Shown: piece by piece, positions 24,336 through 36,018 of the stretch
Numbering within the stretch: the first letter of the stretch is position 1
Layout: the number at the start of each line of letters is the position of its first letter
Source of the DNA: Ceraceosorus guamensis
Taxonomy: Eukaryota; Basidiomycota; Exobasidiomycetes; Ceraceosorales; Ceraceosoraceae
NCBI RefSeq assembly: GCF_003144195.1
Contig: NW_020290107.1
Location: 1 to 46,363 of the forward strand
Direction of reading: 5' to 3'
Length of the DNA stretch: 46,363 nt
Notes under the pieces: model-generated
Database searches by the model: none
Told to the model about the DNA's origin: nothing
What the model saw: only the letters and a program-made list of their open reading frames with translations
Program-made: the position numbers and the translations under genes

Positions 24336-26076
24336 TCAAAAGTTGTTGATGACAGCCTGAGTGAATTCCTTGGTCTTGGCGTTGCCTCCCATGTCGGCAG
24401 TTCGAACCTTGCCTTCTTGGATGACTTTGTAAACGCTGCAGGAGACGATTTCGAATTTGAAAGAAAATCTACATCAGCTTGCATCGTGGCGAGAGTTACC
24501 GAGCAAAGCGCATCATCCAAACTCACCTCTCCGCAATTTGGTTTGCGTGCGCATCCAGTCCGAGGTGTCGCAACATCATGGTGGAGCTGAGGAGCATAGC
24601 AGCAGGGTTGGCAGTGCCTTTGCCCATGATGTCCTTCGCAACGTGTCTGCAACCGGGTTCGTACAGCGCGTACTCTCTGCCAATGTTAGCTCCTGGCACT
24701 GTGCCCGGTCCACCGACCAGAGCTGCACCAATATTGCTGACAATGTTGCCGTACAGATTGGGCATCACCATCACGTCGAATTGTTGCGGACGACCGACAA
24801 GTTGCATCGAGCTGTCAAGTCCAGGTCGGGCATGGTCAGGCTATCCTCCCGCGTGCCTGCGGCGTCCCGAGAGCAAATCATCCCACGACTCACGTGTTGT
24901 CGACAATCATATCACCGTAGGCGATTCCGCTGCTCTCGTACTCTTTTGCCACCTGCCTAAAAGTGTTGAGAAAGAGACCATCTCCCAACTTCATGATGTT
25001 GGCCTTGTGAACGCAAGTCACCTTTTTGCGTCCATTCTTGAGGGCAAAGTCGAACGCGAATCGGCAGATGCGCTCTGCTGAAGCACGCGTGGAGACTTTG
25101 AGCGACTCGACCACGCCGGGGTAAGACTGCCAGTAGAGGCAGAGGATGGCGATGCCGGGTGTCAGGTCGGAGCAGGTACATTCGTCGGTCATAGCTTGGT
25201 GCGCTGTTCGCTCACTCACCTGGTGCTCCAGACCAGAGTACTCTCCTTCGGTATTCTCACGAATGATGGCAAAGTCAACATCCTTGTGACGGGTAGGATA
25301 GCCAGGCAAGGATTTGCAAATGACCAAAGAAGCGTAAATGTCGAGTTGCTGACGCATGGCCACGTTCCAAGAGTTGTGCGAGGTGGTGTCGATGGGAGTG
25401 AAGAGAATGCCTGAGTTTCCAATTTGATGCTCTTGGCGGTCAGTCGTCTCTGCCAAATTTGTGCTGATGCCTTTGTCCCTCCTTTGCCTCGTTCCTGCTC
25501 ACCTTTGAGACCAACCTTGTTCCTCCTCAGACTTTCCATGGCCTCCTTGAAGAGCGACTCGCTGCCGTGCGTTTCTCCAGAGACATTGAACTGCTCCCAC
25601 TCGACCGGCACGTTGAGCACCTCAAAGACCTCCTTGACTGCTCCAGCAATCTCTGCTCCGATACCATCTCCTGGAATCAGCGTTACAGTGTACACGCCTT
25701 GTTTTGCGGATGAAATGCGGGGTCCAAATCCATGTCAGTTCACAGTACAGTATGCCTCTGTTGGAACGCTGTCGCTAGACTCACCGCCATACTGCAAACG
25801 CCATTTGTGAGCGATGCAATCACGCAAAGCAGGCGTCAGCGCAACAAGAGCGATGCTGGCATTGTGCGATCAGAGATTTGGTTGGGAGGTTCAGCTCACC
25901 TTTGTGGGACCTGCGTGGGCCGGTACGCGGGCAGATCCAGCAGTCAAGGTGGTTGCCGACCTGGCCAGAGTGGGCAGAGCCAAACGTGTAGCGGCAGAGA
26001 TGGGTGTGGTGGGCACGGTGGCCTGACGCAGAGCAGGCGCTGCTGCCGATCTGATCAGATTGCGCATCGATGCCAT
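24336..26076 (-). CDS. idh1: NAD-dependent isocitrate dehydrogenase subunit 1, mitochondrial
   Basis: Seven exons, 395 residues: 26076-25900, 25791-25785, 25697-25503, 25410-25220, 25126-24894, 24811-24527, 24435-24336. The N terminus ([18 protein letters not shown]) is Arg/Ala/Ser-rich and lacks acids, as in a mitochondrial presequence. Then come [18 protein letters not shown]-type [57 protein letters not shown] and the Idh1-type EPGCRHV (subunit 2 has an EAVHGSAPD-like segment instead). In the TCA cycle the Idh1/Idh2 octamer converts isocitrate and NAD+ to 2-oxoglutarate; Idh1 is the regulatory, AMP-binding subunit in yeast. Exon 2 is only 7 nt (TATGGCG) and is needed to make the conserved YGG before [15 protein letters not shown] box at 26213-26217, about 140 bp upstream, could bind the Hap complex (inference). 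Confidence 0.95.
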
Positions 26077-27645
26077 CTTTCGAGGCGTGGATGAGATCTG
26101 ACAGGCAGTAGGAATGGAAAGAACAAAGATGGGGGCTGTGTTGCGCGCAACCAGCTGCTGCCGTTGCGTAGTGAAGGGAAAGGAGAAGGTGATGAGGTGT
26201 AAAGAATGATCACCAATCGTGAATGCGAATCGACAAGATCTGTGCTTTCGGTGCGATCGCAAACGGCACCAAGCAGGAAGAAATGATACAGCAAAGCAGG
26301 CCCACCAGCAGCAGGCGCGGTGCATCCATCGTCCGCGATAACACCCATGCACCGCGTGCTGCACCCGCGCGGCGAGTAAGTTCCACCCAGCACCCTCATC
26401 AGAGCCCCGGCAGCCACGGCAGCAGCAGGCCGTGCTTCTCTCACTTTGACTGTTGCCCGCCCTAGCTGCTGATCTCGGCTTCATGCACCCAGCCAGCCAG
26501 GGACGCCGCGCCGAGCGCACGATCGAGCAAACTCTTCGGTCACGTGCTTCCCTGTGCGCAGCGATGGAAGTTTGAGTATAGGCAGCAGCACCCGAGACTT
26601 CATCCTAGACCAAGGTCACTTAATTGCACTTACTTTTGACTCTCTTTCCACTCGCACACTCGCAAAGTCATTGTCACGAATTGAGAGCACGTGGTGGAGC
26701 TATGGCGTTCGTCATGCGAATTCGTGTTGCAAAATAGCTGTTCGCCATTGACGAATCAAGAGTCTGACTTGGATATTGCGCGTCTAGCAACCCACCGCGA
26801 AGAAAAGATTCTCCCTGGCGATCACTCGGCAATGTGATGCAAAGCTATGGCGTCACCACTCTCCCCCTCCCATCCTCCTCTTCTCTTTCGCGAAACTAGT
26901 CTCGTGCCGGATTTGATTCACGATTGGCTTCAAGCGGTCAGAAGTACGACACAGTCTTGTCCCTCGCGCTGCTTGCCTCAGCTTCACAGGCACAAACCCG
27001 GTCAATGAACTCCTTGAGAGATGGCAAATTGATCGATGGCTACGTAAGTGCAGATTTGGACTGAAAAGTGCTTTGCGCAGACTTGTTGCTTGAAGAATGA
27101 AGAAGTTTGAACTGAAGTTGTGCCTTCAAATTGTGGGCAACAAAGAATCAAGACTGTTGCGGGCCTTGATTGGGCCTGGGCGCGGGCGTCAAATGACGAC
27201 GTCGTCATCTTCTTCGATTGCATTCACATTCAGCGGGGCCATTGAACTCTGGTTGCGAGGCTAGGGCGCGTGCAAGTGGGTGAAAGGCTCGGTGGAAACA
27301 TGTGCACTGGACCATGAGGACTGTGAGCCGAAGGTGAAGGTGATCAAAGGCTTGACTGCCAACCGCGGTGACGATGACGCAACGTTTCCGATCGGCGGGG
27401 TAAACCTCAAACGAGTTTCTGCGTGAAGCTTTCGTGGAGAATCGCATTCGCGTCAAGTCTACGAGACAGTCTTGAGGGGCTGCAAGAAAGCCCAGGCATT
27501 CTGAATTCAATTCGCACAAGAGCTTCAAGAAGCAAAGAACTCGTAAAGGTAAAATGGTGGACAGGCCGCGTGTAAAATGGCGCGGTGCAGCCAGATTTCT
27601 AGCATTGCGTCATGTTGGCCAGACAGGCGCTCCTCATCCGAGCAA

Positions 27646-27744
27646 GCTCACGCTGGCGCGCTTTATCATCCGATGTGAAATAAGATGTGCTTCGACGTCG
27701 GATTTCTTGGCACTCCCTTCGACTTGCTCACGCTGGCGCGCTTT
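27646..27744 (+). repeat. 19-bp direct repeat pair, 80 bp apart
   Basis: GCTCACGCTGGCGCGCTTT occurs identically at 27646-27664 and 27726-27744. No terminal inverted repeats or target duplication tie the pair to a transposon. Confidence 0.85.
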
Positions 27745-27877
27745 CGAATACATGCGGAAACCACGCAATGTGAATGATGATGAATCACACGAATGGATGA
27801 TCGATTAAGAGACAGAAGAGAGAGAGAGGTGTTTACATGCTTGATACATGGATGGATGCAGGGGTCACGTAGGTGCA

Positions 27878-27897
27878 TGAGTCAACCGAGTCACGTG
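27878..27897 (+). promoter_or_regulatory. Candidate Gcn4/Cpc1 site (TGAGTCA) plus CACGTG box
   Basis: TGAGTCA at 27878-27884 is the consensus of the Gcn4/Cpc1 bZIP activator, which induces amino-acid biosynthesis genes in fungi. It lies about 380 bp upstream of the HIS6-type gene, with an E-box CACGTG at 27892-27897. A 7-mer can occur by chance, so the role is inferred from the downstream gene. Confidence 0.4.
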
Positions 27898-28265
27898 ATT
27901 CAACAAATGAATGGGTGCAGAGCACGACGTAGAGGCAGAATTGGTCTGTGTTCATCAAGAGTAGTACCGGTAGTAGCATCGTTGTGCGCGCCTGCTGCTC
28001 ATCCGCGGGACAGAGAGAGGCGCTGTCAATGATTGCGAAGATTTGAGGGAGGGGAACAGCGAGCACACTTCCGCGGATGTCCGTCGCACCGCGCAGCAGG
28101 CAGCGTGCACAATTAGGCGCACTTCAAGAAACTCGCTGTTGCTTCCTTGCATCAAGGCACCGCAATGGCTCGTTCCCAGGCGCGGAGCGGGCAAGCACAT
28201 CTCTTCCCTCAACACCTCCACGATGGCCCACGCATGATAGTCCATCAGTCTCCACATCGAGCATC

Positions 28266-29614
28266 ATGAGCGGACAAGCATCGCTTGCGGCTACCGCTTC
28301 ATCGAGCACACGGCCGGTAGAAGCGGGTAAAAGGAGCCTGTTCCGACCTTGCATCGACCTGCACGGAGGAGTGGTCAAACAAATCGTAGGGGGCAGTCTT
28401 CGAGACGACCAAGCAGCTGACGGCCAAGGGCGCACGGCAAAGCAAGACGCTGCTCTGCGCACAAACTTTACGTCCACCTTTTCTTCTGCCCACTATGCAA
28501 AGCTGTACAGGCAGCACGACCTCAGGGGTGGACACGTCATCATGCTCGGGCCTGGTAATGCGGATGCCGCCCGAGAGGCTTTGCGGGAATGGCCGGGAGG
28601 ATTGCAAGTGGGAGGAGGCATCAACGAGTCCAATGCCAAGCAGTGGGTGGCTGATGGCGCCGAAAAGGTGCGTGGGAAAGGGCGCGGGAGGCCGTGGCGG
28701 ATAGCAGGCTCGAGCAATGGCTTCACAACGCAACACACGTGCGCTTTGGCGATTCGAACCGCTGACTCGGACTCTTTGTGCTTGATGCCGCGCTGCTCAG
28801 ATCATCGTCACATCCTACCTCTTTCCTGACTGCAAGTTCTCACTGTCCAGGCTTCAAGCGTTGGTAGACCTTGTGGGAAAAGATCGAATCGTCGTTGATC
28901 TGAGGTGAATAGCGAGTGTCTGATCCGAATGTGGCAAGGCTTTTGTTCTAGCGCTTGCCTGTTTGGCATCGCGAGCACTACTCTACACGGCTGCTGCTAG
29001 AGCACTGATCGGGACTCATCACTTGCTGCTACACGATACAGCTGCCGAAAGCGGGGCTCGGAATGGATCGTTGCGATGAACCGCTGGCAAGATCTCACGG
29101 ATCTGCGCATCAATCAGCAAAGCATCAGCATGCTCTCGCAGCATTGCAGCGAATTCTTGATTCACGCTGCCGACGTGGAAGGACTTTGTCAAGGCATCGA
29201 CGAGCAGCTTGTGCGATGTGAGTTGCGCAACCTGGCGACTTGTCTGTCCTGGTGTGCCAGGAATCCCGCATCTCGAGGAGGGCGCGGCACCGCCCAGGCG
29301 AGTGCTAGTCAATCCACTCACGCATGCCTCTCTGACCTCAGCTCTCGGGCAGTGGACCGATATTCCCACAACGTATGCCGGGGGAGCGAGGCACATTCAG
29401 GACCTCGAGTTGGTGCACGAGTCATCTGGCGGCAAGATCGATCTCACTTTCGGCAGGTGAGCACAACGATGCGCAACACTTGTCATGACCAAGGGAACTT
29501 TCTGACCCTCGGACCTTGTGTGCTGCTAGTGCGCTGGACATATTCGGGGGAAAGGGAGTAAAGCTGAAGGAGCTGGTGGAGTGGAATGTAAGAGGGAGCG
29601 TTCAATCAGAGTAG
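28266..29614 (+). CDS. HIS6: ProFAR isomerase (histidine biosynthesis, step 4), HIS6 type
   Basis: Five exons, 293 residues: 28266-28667, 28801-28904, 29042-29217, 29342-29456, 29530-29614. This is a (beta/alpha)8 enzyme that converts N'-ProFAR to N'-PRFAR by an Amadori rearrangement. Landmarks: [18 protein letters not shown] with the N-terminal catalytic Asp (D31), [30 protein letters not shown] with the mid-barrel Asp (D167), [37 protein letters not shown] and [12 protein letters not shown]. The order and the HAADVEGL block match eukaryotic His6 rather than bacterial HisA. Every splice falls between conserved strands. Likely under general amino-acid control through the upstream TGAGTCA. Start is the first ATG of the domain frame; about 26 residues precede the barrel. 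Confidence 0.95.
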
Positions 29615-30578
29615 ACCGCATGAATGAAGATGCGTCGAGGAGAAAAGATCGTGAGATTGATCGCTGCCCTCAAAGGCTGTTAAGCGGTGATCCAGTCGGC
29701 AAGAGCCGCGTGCAGCCGCGTGCAAGCGACAAATGTCCGACGCAGATCACTTGACATTCGTGTTGAGAAGCTATCTGCCACTTTGGCAAGACGGTCTGAA
29801 TAGTCGCTTCTCAGCACATTACGTTGGGTGATGTGTTCGATTCTGCGGCTTCTCTAATTGCACGCGCCGCAGATTCGCACCCTTATTAGCTTTTGATCAA
29901 TACGTTCTAGAATGCATCGAGCAATTTGCACCACGAACGTGCCGGCCACATTTGGCTGCGCTGGCCGTTCCGATGAACCAGCAGCACGGGAAGACGATGG
30001 TGTCCGCGCAGAGAATCCGACCAGGCCACGCCAGACCTGTGGCCCCCGACCATGCAACTGCGAGCAAGCTGCGAGGCCATGCCGAGTAAACTGGCTCATT
30101 GGAATCCGACGCCATTGAAGCGGGTGGCTTGAGTTACGAAGAAGGATGCGCAGTTCCGTCGACGCTATCCAAAGGATGAAGAGGGCGTTCTTGAGCCGCC
30201 TGTTTCGGGAAAGGGCTACGCACGGGAGATCGTTCGCGTTCTTATTGCAGACAATGGATCGTGTCTGCTCCCTCGGTGTGCTCCTTCCGCTGATCCGCGA
30301 CGAACAAACAAAGGGCGCTTCCGTGAGTTCCATAGAGGCAGGAAACGTCTTTCTTTGAATTCACAGCAGAAGGTGTCTGCACGAGCGAGAAAGATGAAGT
30401 GACAGCCTGAATGCAACGGCAGTGCCTGAGGGCGGTGGTCGGTGAACGTATCCATAGAAGAAGTATATAAGCTCGCTCGGTGTGCTCCGCTTGCTGATGT
30501 CATCCTCACGTCTGTTCCTCTGCTCTTTCGCTCTGAATGCCACTTGTGACCTCACGCTTACCAAGCTCGTCCTTCACC
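29615..30578. other. Intergenic region before the pectinesterase gene
   Basis: No supported gene. A 159-codon minus-strand frame (29854-30333) matches nothing I recognise. The 3' part is the pectinesterase promoter. Confidence 0.45.
30464..30471 (+). promoter_or_regulatory. TATA box of the pectinesterase-like gene
   Basis: A TATATAAG string lies 115 bp upstream of the chosen ATG (30579), in a suitable position for a regulated secreted-enzyme gene. It also lies 73 bp before an in-frame upstream ATG (30537). Confidence 0.5.
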
Positions 30579-31698
30579 ATGCTCCTCTTCAAACGCTTGG
30601 CTGTGCTCTCGCTTCTCTCCTGCTGGAAAGTCGATGCTCTCCCCAGCATTTCGCCAGACGCCGCCGTGGTCAACAACGCTGCTGCGCTGCACGCCGCCCT
30701 GGCTAAGCGGGCGCCGCTCATTTTGCTCAGGAGCGGATCGACGTTCAACGGTCAATTCATCGTGGAACACCCCTGCACGATAGTGGGGGAGAGATCGGGC
30801 TCAGCTCCGATCCTTACGAACGCCCCCTTTACCACAAGCAGCAACGTCGATAGTGCCACGCTGTACCTCAAGGCCAAGGGCATGATCAGACTTGAAAATG
30901 TCGACGTCCTCAACACCGCTGAAGATTACAATTCAGGTCAATCTGCCCGCGGCAAACATCCCAAGACCCCCACTCTCGCCGTGGCAGTGTCCCAGAGCAC
31001 CCAAGCTGTGCTTGTAGACGTCAAGCAGAAGGGTTGGCAAGATACGTTCTTGTGCAATGGTCTATGCCTGCTCGAGCGAGGCAGCATCTCCGGTTGGGTG
31101 GACATGATTTACGGTCAGTCTGTCGTGTGTACCGCAACGCTTTCTGTCAGCCGCATGTGTCAAACTTGCAAATCCTCCACATTCCTACCGCAGGGGCTGG
31201 CAAGGCTTTCTTGCAAGGCACAACCATCTACAATCGAGGCTGCGGCGGTGCTATTGTAGCTTGGCGAAGCACTACCGGAGGCTCTGTGGTGCTTAATGAC
31301 GTCAACATTCTCCGTGCCAATGACGGATTTGCCGACGTAAAGGACGGCACGTGCTGGCTGGCGCGTCCCTGGGCGGTAGACAGCGTCGTGGTGGTTCAAA
31401 ACAGCAACCTCGTGAGTCATGTTCCGCTGCCCTTGCTGCGCTACCGATGCTACTTCGAGTCCTGAGAAAGTTCGTGACTGCACAGGGCACCATCGTGAAT
31501 CCTAAGCTCTGGCAAGCTAATGGCGCAGGTCCCTTCAGCTTCGCCAAGGGCAAGACCATCTTCGCCTACCGTGGGCTCCGTGGACCTGGCTACGTGGAGC
31601 AGCAAGTCGATCAAAGCCTCACCACCCATGGACATGACTTCTCACTGTACGCAACGCCCGCCATCTACTTTAACGGAGCGACGTGGGCCAAGGTGTGA
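30579..31698 (+). CDS. Secreted pectinesterase-like protein (CE8 family, divergent)
   Basis: Three exons, 321 residues: 30579-31113, 31194-31411, 31486-31698. The start was chosen for the signal peptide (MLLFKRLAVLSLLSCWKVDA); an ATG 42 bp upstream is in frame but would bury it. The repeated beta-strand pattern fits a right-handed beta-helix. CE8 landmarks are GWQDTFL (QDT; D155), GWVDMIYG (DFIFG; D175) and LARPW (LGRPW; R236), which keep both catalytic aspartates and the arginine. The usual QAVAL block reads TLAVAV, so its oxyanion-hole glutamine seems missing. Pectinesterases remove methyl esters from homogalacturonan in plant cell walls. Length is normal for the family. Activity on pectin is inferred and the divergence leaves it uncertain. 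Confidence 0.85.
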
Positions 31699-32111
31699 TC
31701 TGTGTACCTTGCAACTTGGCAATGTTGATCTTTCAACCACCACTCGACAGTCTCCTCGGCACTGTGTGAGAGCTTGCTGCCGGCCAACAGCGCGTAGATT
31801 GGGCACAAGCTGTCATTACTACGATTTTATCTGAATGCCGTCAGAACAATTTGGGGCGCGGCGGCGCTGGACTTGCAGATTTGTAAACCGCAGGCGCTAG
31901 CGTGCCCACATGATTTGCGTGAGTGAGCTGCGAGTAGCGCGCAATTTTTGGAAGCGACAGATGCTTCGACACGATGAGGCACGGTACGGGCACCATTATG
32001 CTGCAGCGACCTCTTGGCCCGCAGATCCAATACCGCCGTCTTCATCGGCGGGCCCTGATGACAAAACGCAAAGAGGAAGCGAATGAGCACACGCCCTGCC
32101 AGGTTCGCGTT
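31699..32111. other. Short convergent intergenic region
   Basis: 3' flanks of the pectinesterase-like gene (plus) and the U2AF gene (minus). Nothing else was seen. Confidence 0.5.
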
Positions 32112-34138
32112 CTACGTATTCCGCTCGAACTCACAATCATCCTCGTTGATGAATGCACAAATGACGGTTCGACCTCCAAAGTGCCTGCCAGCAAGCCCGC
32201 GCAGGGCTTGCTGACATTGGTCCACTTGTTCATATCGGATGTAGACTCGCCCTACACCCTCTCGTTCCTTGACCTTGCCCTCGGCGTCCGTCTCGCCGCT
32301 CGAGCCAGCGGCAGTCGTTTTCCAATTTTGAGCAGCAGCACCCTTGGACTGAACGACGGGCCTGGGTATGCGAATGTCCGAGATGATGCCGTACTTGGAG
32401 CACTCCTCTGCGATGTCCTCCAAAATTTCTCCGTACTCAGTGTCGTCCTCTAGTTCCTTTGGCGTGACCATGTTGAGCATCGTCATTGCTCGGGTTGGCT
32501 CGCCAGTGCCATTAGCAGCTGCAGAGGGAAGCGTCAGACCGCCTGCGCCGGGTGCACCAAGAGGTGCCATGTTGGATCCGGTAGCTCCCATCGGGTTGAC
32601 ATTGCGTCCTCCTGACTGACTGCTAGCCTTCTGCACGACCAGCTTGCGATCTCCAAGCTCCATTTCGTTGAGACCTGCACAAGCCACTTCAGTGAGAGTG
32701 TGGTCGACGTACTCGCAGAAAGCGTAGCCTTTGCTGGCCCCGTTGCCAGCTTCTCTGACCAAGTTGAAAGCTCTCAACTCGCCAAAAGACTTGAGCAACT
32801 CGATGACCTGCTCCTCTTGCAGATACGTTGGCAACCCACCGATATAGATTTTGTTCGGTCCATCGGGCACATTGGTGGAGATGACGCCTGGCACGTGAAC
32901 ATTTGAGGGAGGGTTGACATCGGGTCCAGTGTAGTCCTTTGGCCTGCGAATTTTCAAGCTTGCACCTTGGAAGATTATGCCATCGAAGCCCATCGCATTT
33001 GTAGCTTCTTCTGGAGTTCTGAATTCTAGGAAGGCCCATCCCTTGTCCGGATTGACCTGAACTGACATGCATGGTTCGCCAGGCATGGAAGCAAAGTTCA
33101 TCTCCAGCATCTTGGCATTGAAGAAGGACATGAATGCGCCCTCTGTTGCCATTGGTTGCACGTTTCCAACGTACAATCTACGCAGTCCACGGGCCGCCAA
33201 CGTGCCATTGAGGCCTGCCGCCTGTCGCTGAGCGTCGGTCAAGCCAGCCACATCGCTGCCCATGCGAATGGGCGGAAGGGAGGAGCCAGCATGCGTGCCA
33301 GCACCACCTCTGGACTGGCCTGGCGTGCCAAAGAGTCCTGCGCGAACGAGCAATGAAGGAGGAGCAAGTGGTCAGCGTCGGTGAAGCGACTCTAACAGGC
33401 CCTAAATGGAGCAGCGCGGTGTGTGACCTGTCTCCCAGTCTCAAGCACTCACCAGTCGCTTTGGCTTGCTGAGCCGACATCTCTTCGAAACCGGGCGGCT
33501 TTACGTCCCACTTGTTGCTCTTTCGCAGTCTTTCGCTGATGCGCCTAGTTCCTGGTGGTGTGGGACTTCGCCTCATCATCTCATCTACACGGCTCGTGGG
33601 TGGTTGTTCGCGCCAAGGATCTCCTCCTCTACGTGCGTACGGATCTTCGCGCCTGTATGCGCCATCGTTGCGATCCCGACCTGCCCATCTGTCTGCCTCA
33701 TAGTCACGCGGCGCATCGTATCGCGGCCCTCGAGAGTGATCATCATCGCGTCGACTGCGCGGAGCGAGGCCCAAGTGGGTGTGAGTCAGACGCCAACTTT
33801 TTCACTGCGCCAACAGATGATAGCACCCCGTGCGCACTGATGGAGCGCGAGGAAGTGTTTTGGCCAGGAAGCACAACTCACGCATACTTGCGGTCCCTGT
33901 CTCTGCCGTAGTCCGCATCGCGGTCGTAGTCTCTTCTTCTTCGGTCATCCCTGACACCGCCCGAAGCGTACCTATCCGCTTGCCGGTCCGCGTACCTGTC
34001 ACTATAGCGATCACCTCCTCGATCGTAGTCCCTGTAAGATGAGGAGTACGCAGAGCCGTGCTCGTCGCCGCCGCCGCCGCCGTGACGCCCTGCTCTCCTA
34101 TCTGACCGCTCGCGATCGCGATCGTCTCGTTCGGACAT
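32112..34138 (-). CDS. U2AF2: U2AF large subunit (U2AF65/Prp2), pre-mRNA splicing factor
   Basis: Three exons, 594 residues: 34138-33882, 33754-33453, 33337-32112. The N terminus (about 1-130) is rich in Arg, Asp, Tyr and Gly, in DR/RD/RY repeats rather than long RS runs. A KWDVKPPGFEEMSAQQAKATG segment (about 165-187) matches the family's linker before the RRMs. RRM1 (about 239-318; RRLYVGNVQ, GWAFLEF) and RRM2 (about 349-425; NKIYIGGLP, GYAFCEY) should bind the 3'-splice-site polypyrimidine tract. The C-terminal UHM (about 480-594) has the acidic helix DDTEYGEILEDIAEECSKYG and the RHF (R-x-F) loop used to bind the branch-point factor SF1. It acts in the nucleus at early spliceosome assembly. 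Exon 2's acceptor was chosen because the alternatives give stops. Confidence 0.94.
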
Positions 34139-36018
34139 GTTTGGGTGAGCCGGTCAGGTGGCCTTGCGACCAAGTAGTTGCTTTGCTGGTCCTTGTCGAC
34201 AGCTGCGAGTGCGACAGAGGCGGCTTGATTAATGTAGCTGGTAGATAGAGCACGGAATTCCGAGTGGACTGACAACAGCTCGCGCAGCGTGCAGATGGTC
34301 AGAGAAACAGAGTGGTGGTAGTGATCGTCAGCCAAGCTGGTGTATGGTTTGCAAAGCAGAAATATGGCTTGGAGGAGGCAGCGAGGGAGGCACGACAGCA
34401 GTCAAGTGGGCCAGGCGCAGACTCTACGCGCGGGTGGTGGTGCAGAGGTAGCGGCTGAGGCAGACCTTGTCACACTTTGAAGTAGAAGTGTCGACCGCCG
34501 CTTCTGAGTGAGCCGCAAATCAAGAATCTGATGAAGATTCGTGAGAAATAAGCGGAACGCACAGGATGTATGCAGGCTCAATCAATAATTCACCAAAGAT
34601 CGTTAGTCAAGGGAGTCGTGGTGAGTATTTGAATCTCGACACGCTTGACGAAGCAGCGTTTACGATTTCCGATATCCACACTTTGACTCTTGACTTGACT
34701 GCCATTCTTGATTTCGTGATTATGATTGATGCAGGCACGCGCGCTGTTCAGCAGAGTTGAAAATGTTCTGACCGATTCCTGCCCTCGAAAGCCAGCACAA
34801 TCAAGAGTCCAACCGCTCACATCACCCTGCGCAGTCACAAATAAGTACTTCAGACCGACTCTTGGAGTCACGAGTGCTGCGCGCCTAATCGATCGGTGTA
34901 GCCCAAGCTAGAAATTGAAGGGGTGAGTGACCACGTGGGGGTTCCTGTTCACGCGTCACACCACCTCAGGCACGTGACGCGTACAGTCACTCGTCGCGGG
35001 GTGATTTGGTGCGTTGCTGCAGCATCGTGCTGCTGCATGGTGCTATACGCACGCGCGCGCTCGCGCACGGACGGGGACGCACTTTTGTTCAGCCTATGAA
35101 AAGACGAAGGCTGAAGAGGCGGCAGCAATAAGCAGGGCGGGCATGCAGGCGTGCGTGACGCGGATGGCGGACGCGCGAAAGGCGCGCGTCCGACGCCTGA
35201 TGCTGATGTCGGCATGTGTGTGCTGCGCGTGCCGCTCGCCCTCTCATCCGCGTGCTGCATATGCTGCATGATGCTGCAAGCCGCACGGCGCACAGCGCAC
35301 AGCGCAAATGTTGCTTTCCACCATCCAAACGGACAGACTCGCCGAGCTGCCAAGCGATACACGCGTTCAGATTGCGTCGTTGTTGTTGTTGTTGCGTTGC
35401 ACCTCTCAATCGACCACCTCCCACTGTGACTCTTCCTCTCTCACGACCTATCTCTATATATACAGGCACATGCCCCGGCCACCCTGTTGTGACTCACAAC
35501 TGCGCATCTCCTATTTCCTATGCAAGCACGTGTGAGACCCAGACCCAGACCCCAAACAAAATCGACGTCTTCATCGCCAACTCGCACTGCTGCTCAATCT
35601 GCATCCAGCAGCAGCATTGCTGCCTTGCGTTTCCATCCAGCAGGTTTCAGATTGTGCAAGCAACTCCTATAACATTCAACACGCGAAGCGCCTCAAACCC
35701 GACGGCGCCTGGCGAACCCCCCTCTCGATGGAGCGTAGCAGGCTTCAGCATCCATTCGATTCTTCGCATGTCTCAGCCCTGCCTCTGGAGGACCAACACT
35801 CACGACTGTAGATTTTCGCTGTCGAGTTGCAGACACGAGCACACAAAATTGGTGTACGCCGCATAGCCGTGGCAATCAGACAAGCTTAGGTAGGGCGACT
35901 TTCATCAAAGTCCTTGACTGCCATTGAGCTACCACATCAACCTTCTCGGCCAACATCAGCCACTGCCAAGTCATTCACGCAAGCTTGGATCACACGCTCA
36001 CCCCAAGTGTTTGTCGCC
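34139..36018. other. Divergent intergenic region between U2AF and pmt4 genes
   Basis: A 1.9-kb shared upstream region. A 216-codon plus frame (35216-35866) is Cys/Ser/Pro/His-rich and does not look like a protein. It contains a short GTT repeat (about 35380-35394) and a TATATATA string at about 35455-35462. No RNA gene was seen. Confidence 0.45.

Larger units (their letters stand above)
26077..28265. other. Divergent intergenic region between idh1 and HIS6 genes
   Basis: A 2.2-kb region with no supported gene. A 19-bp direct repeat occurs at 27646-27664 and 27726-27744. A Gcn4-type TGAGTCA and a CACGTG box lie at 27878-27897. The open frames are short and unlike proteins. Confidence 0.5.

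Noticed and set aside
24336-24435. Reading the gene as Idh2 or isopropylmalate dehydrogenase
   Set aside because: The EPGCRHV segment and overall pattern match Idh1. The leuB-like and Idh2-like AVHGSAPD segment is absent.
28735-28775. tRNA B-box-like string (GGTTCGAATC on the minus strand)
   Set aside because: The flanking bases do not pair as a T stem and no A box or acceptor stem fits. It lies in a HIS6 intron.
29854-30333. 159-codon minus frame
   Set aside because: No domain or signal peptide recognised and no splice-supported extension.
35216-35866. 216-codon Cys/Ser/Pro-rich plus frame before pmt4
   Set aside because: Low complexity, no family resemblance, and it lies in a promoter region with short repeats.
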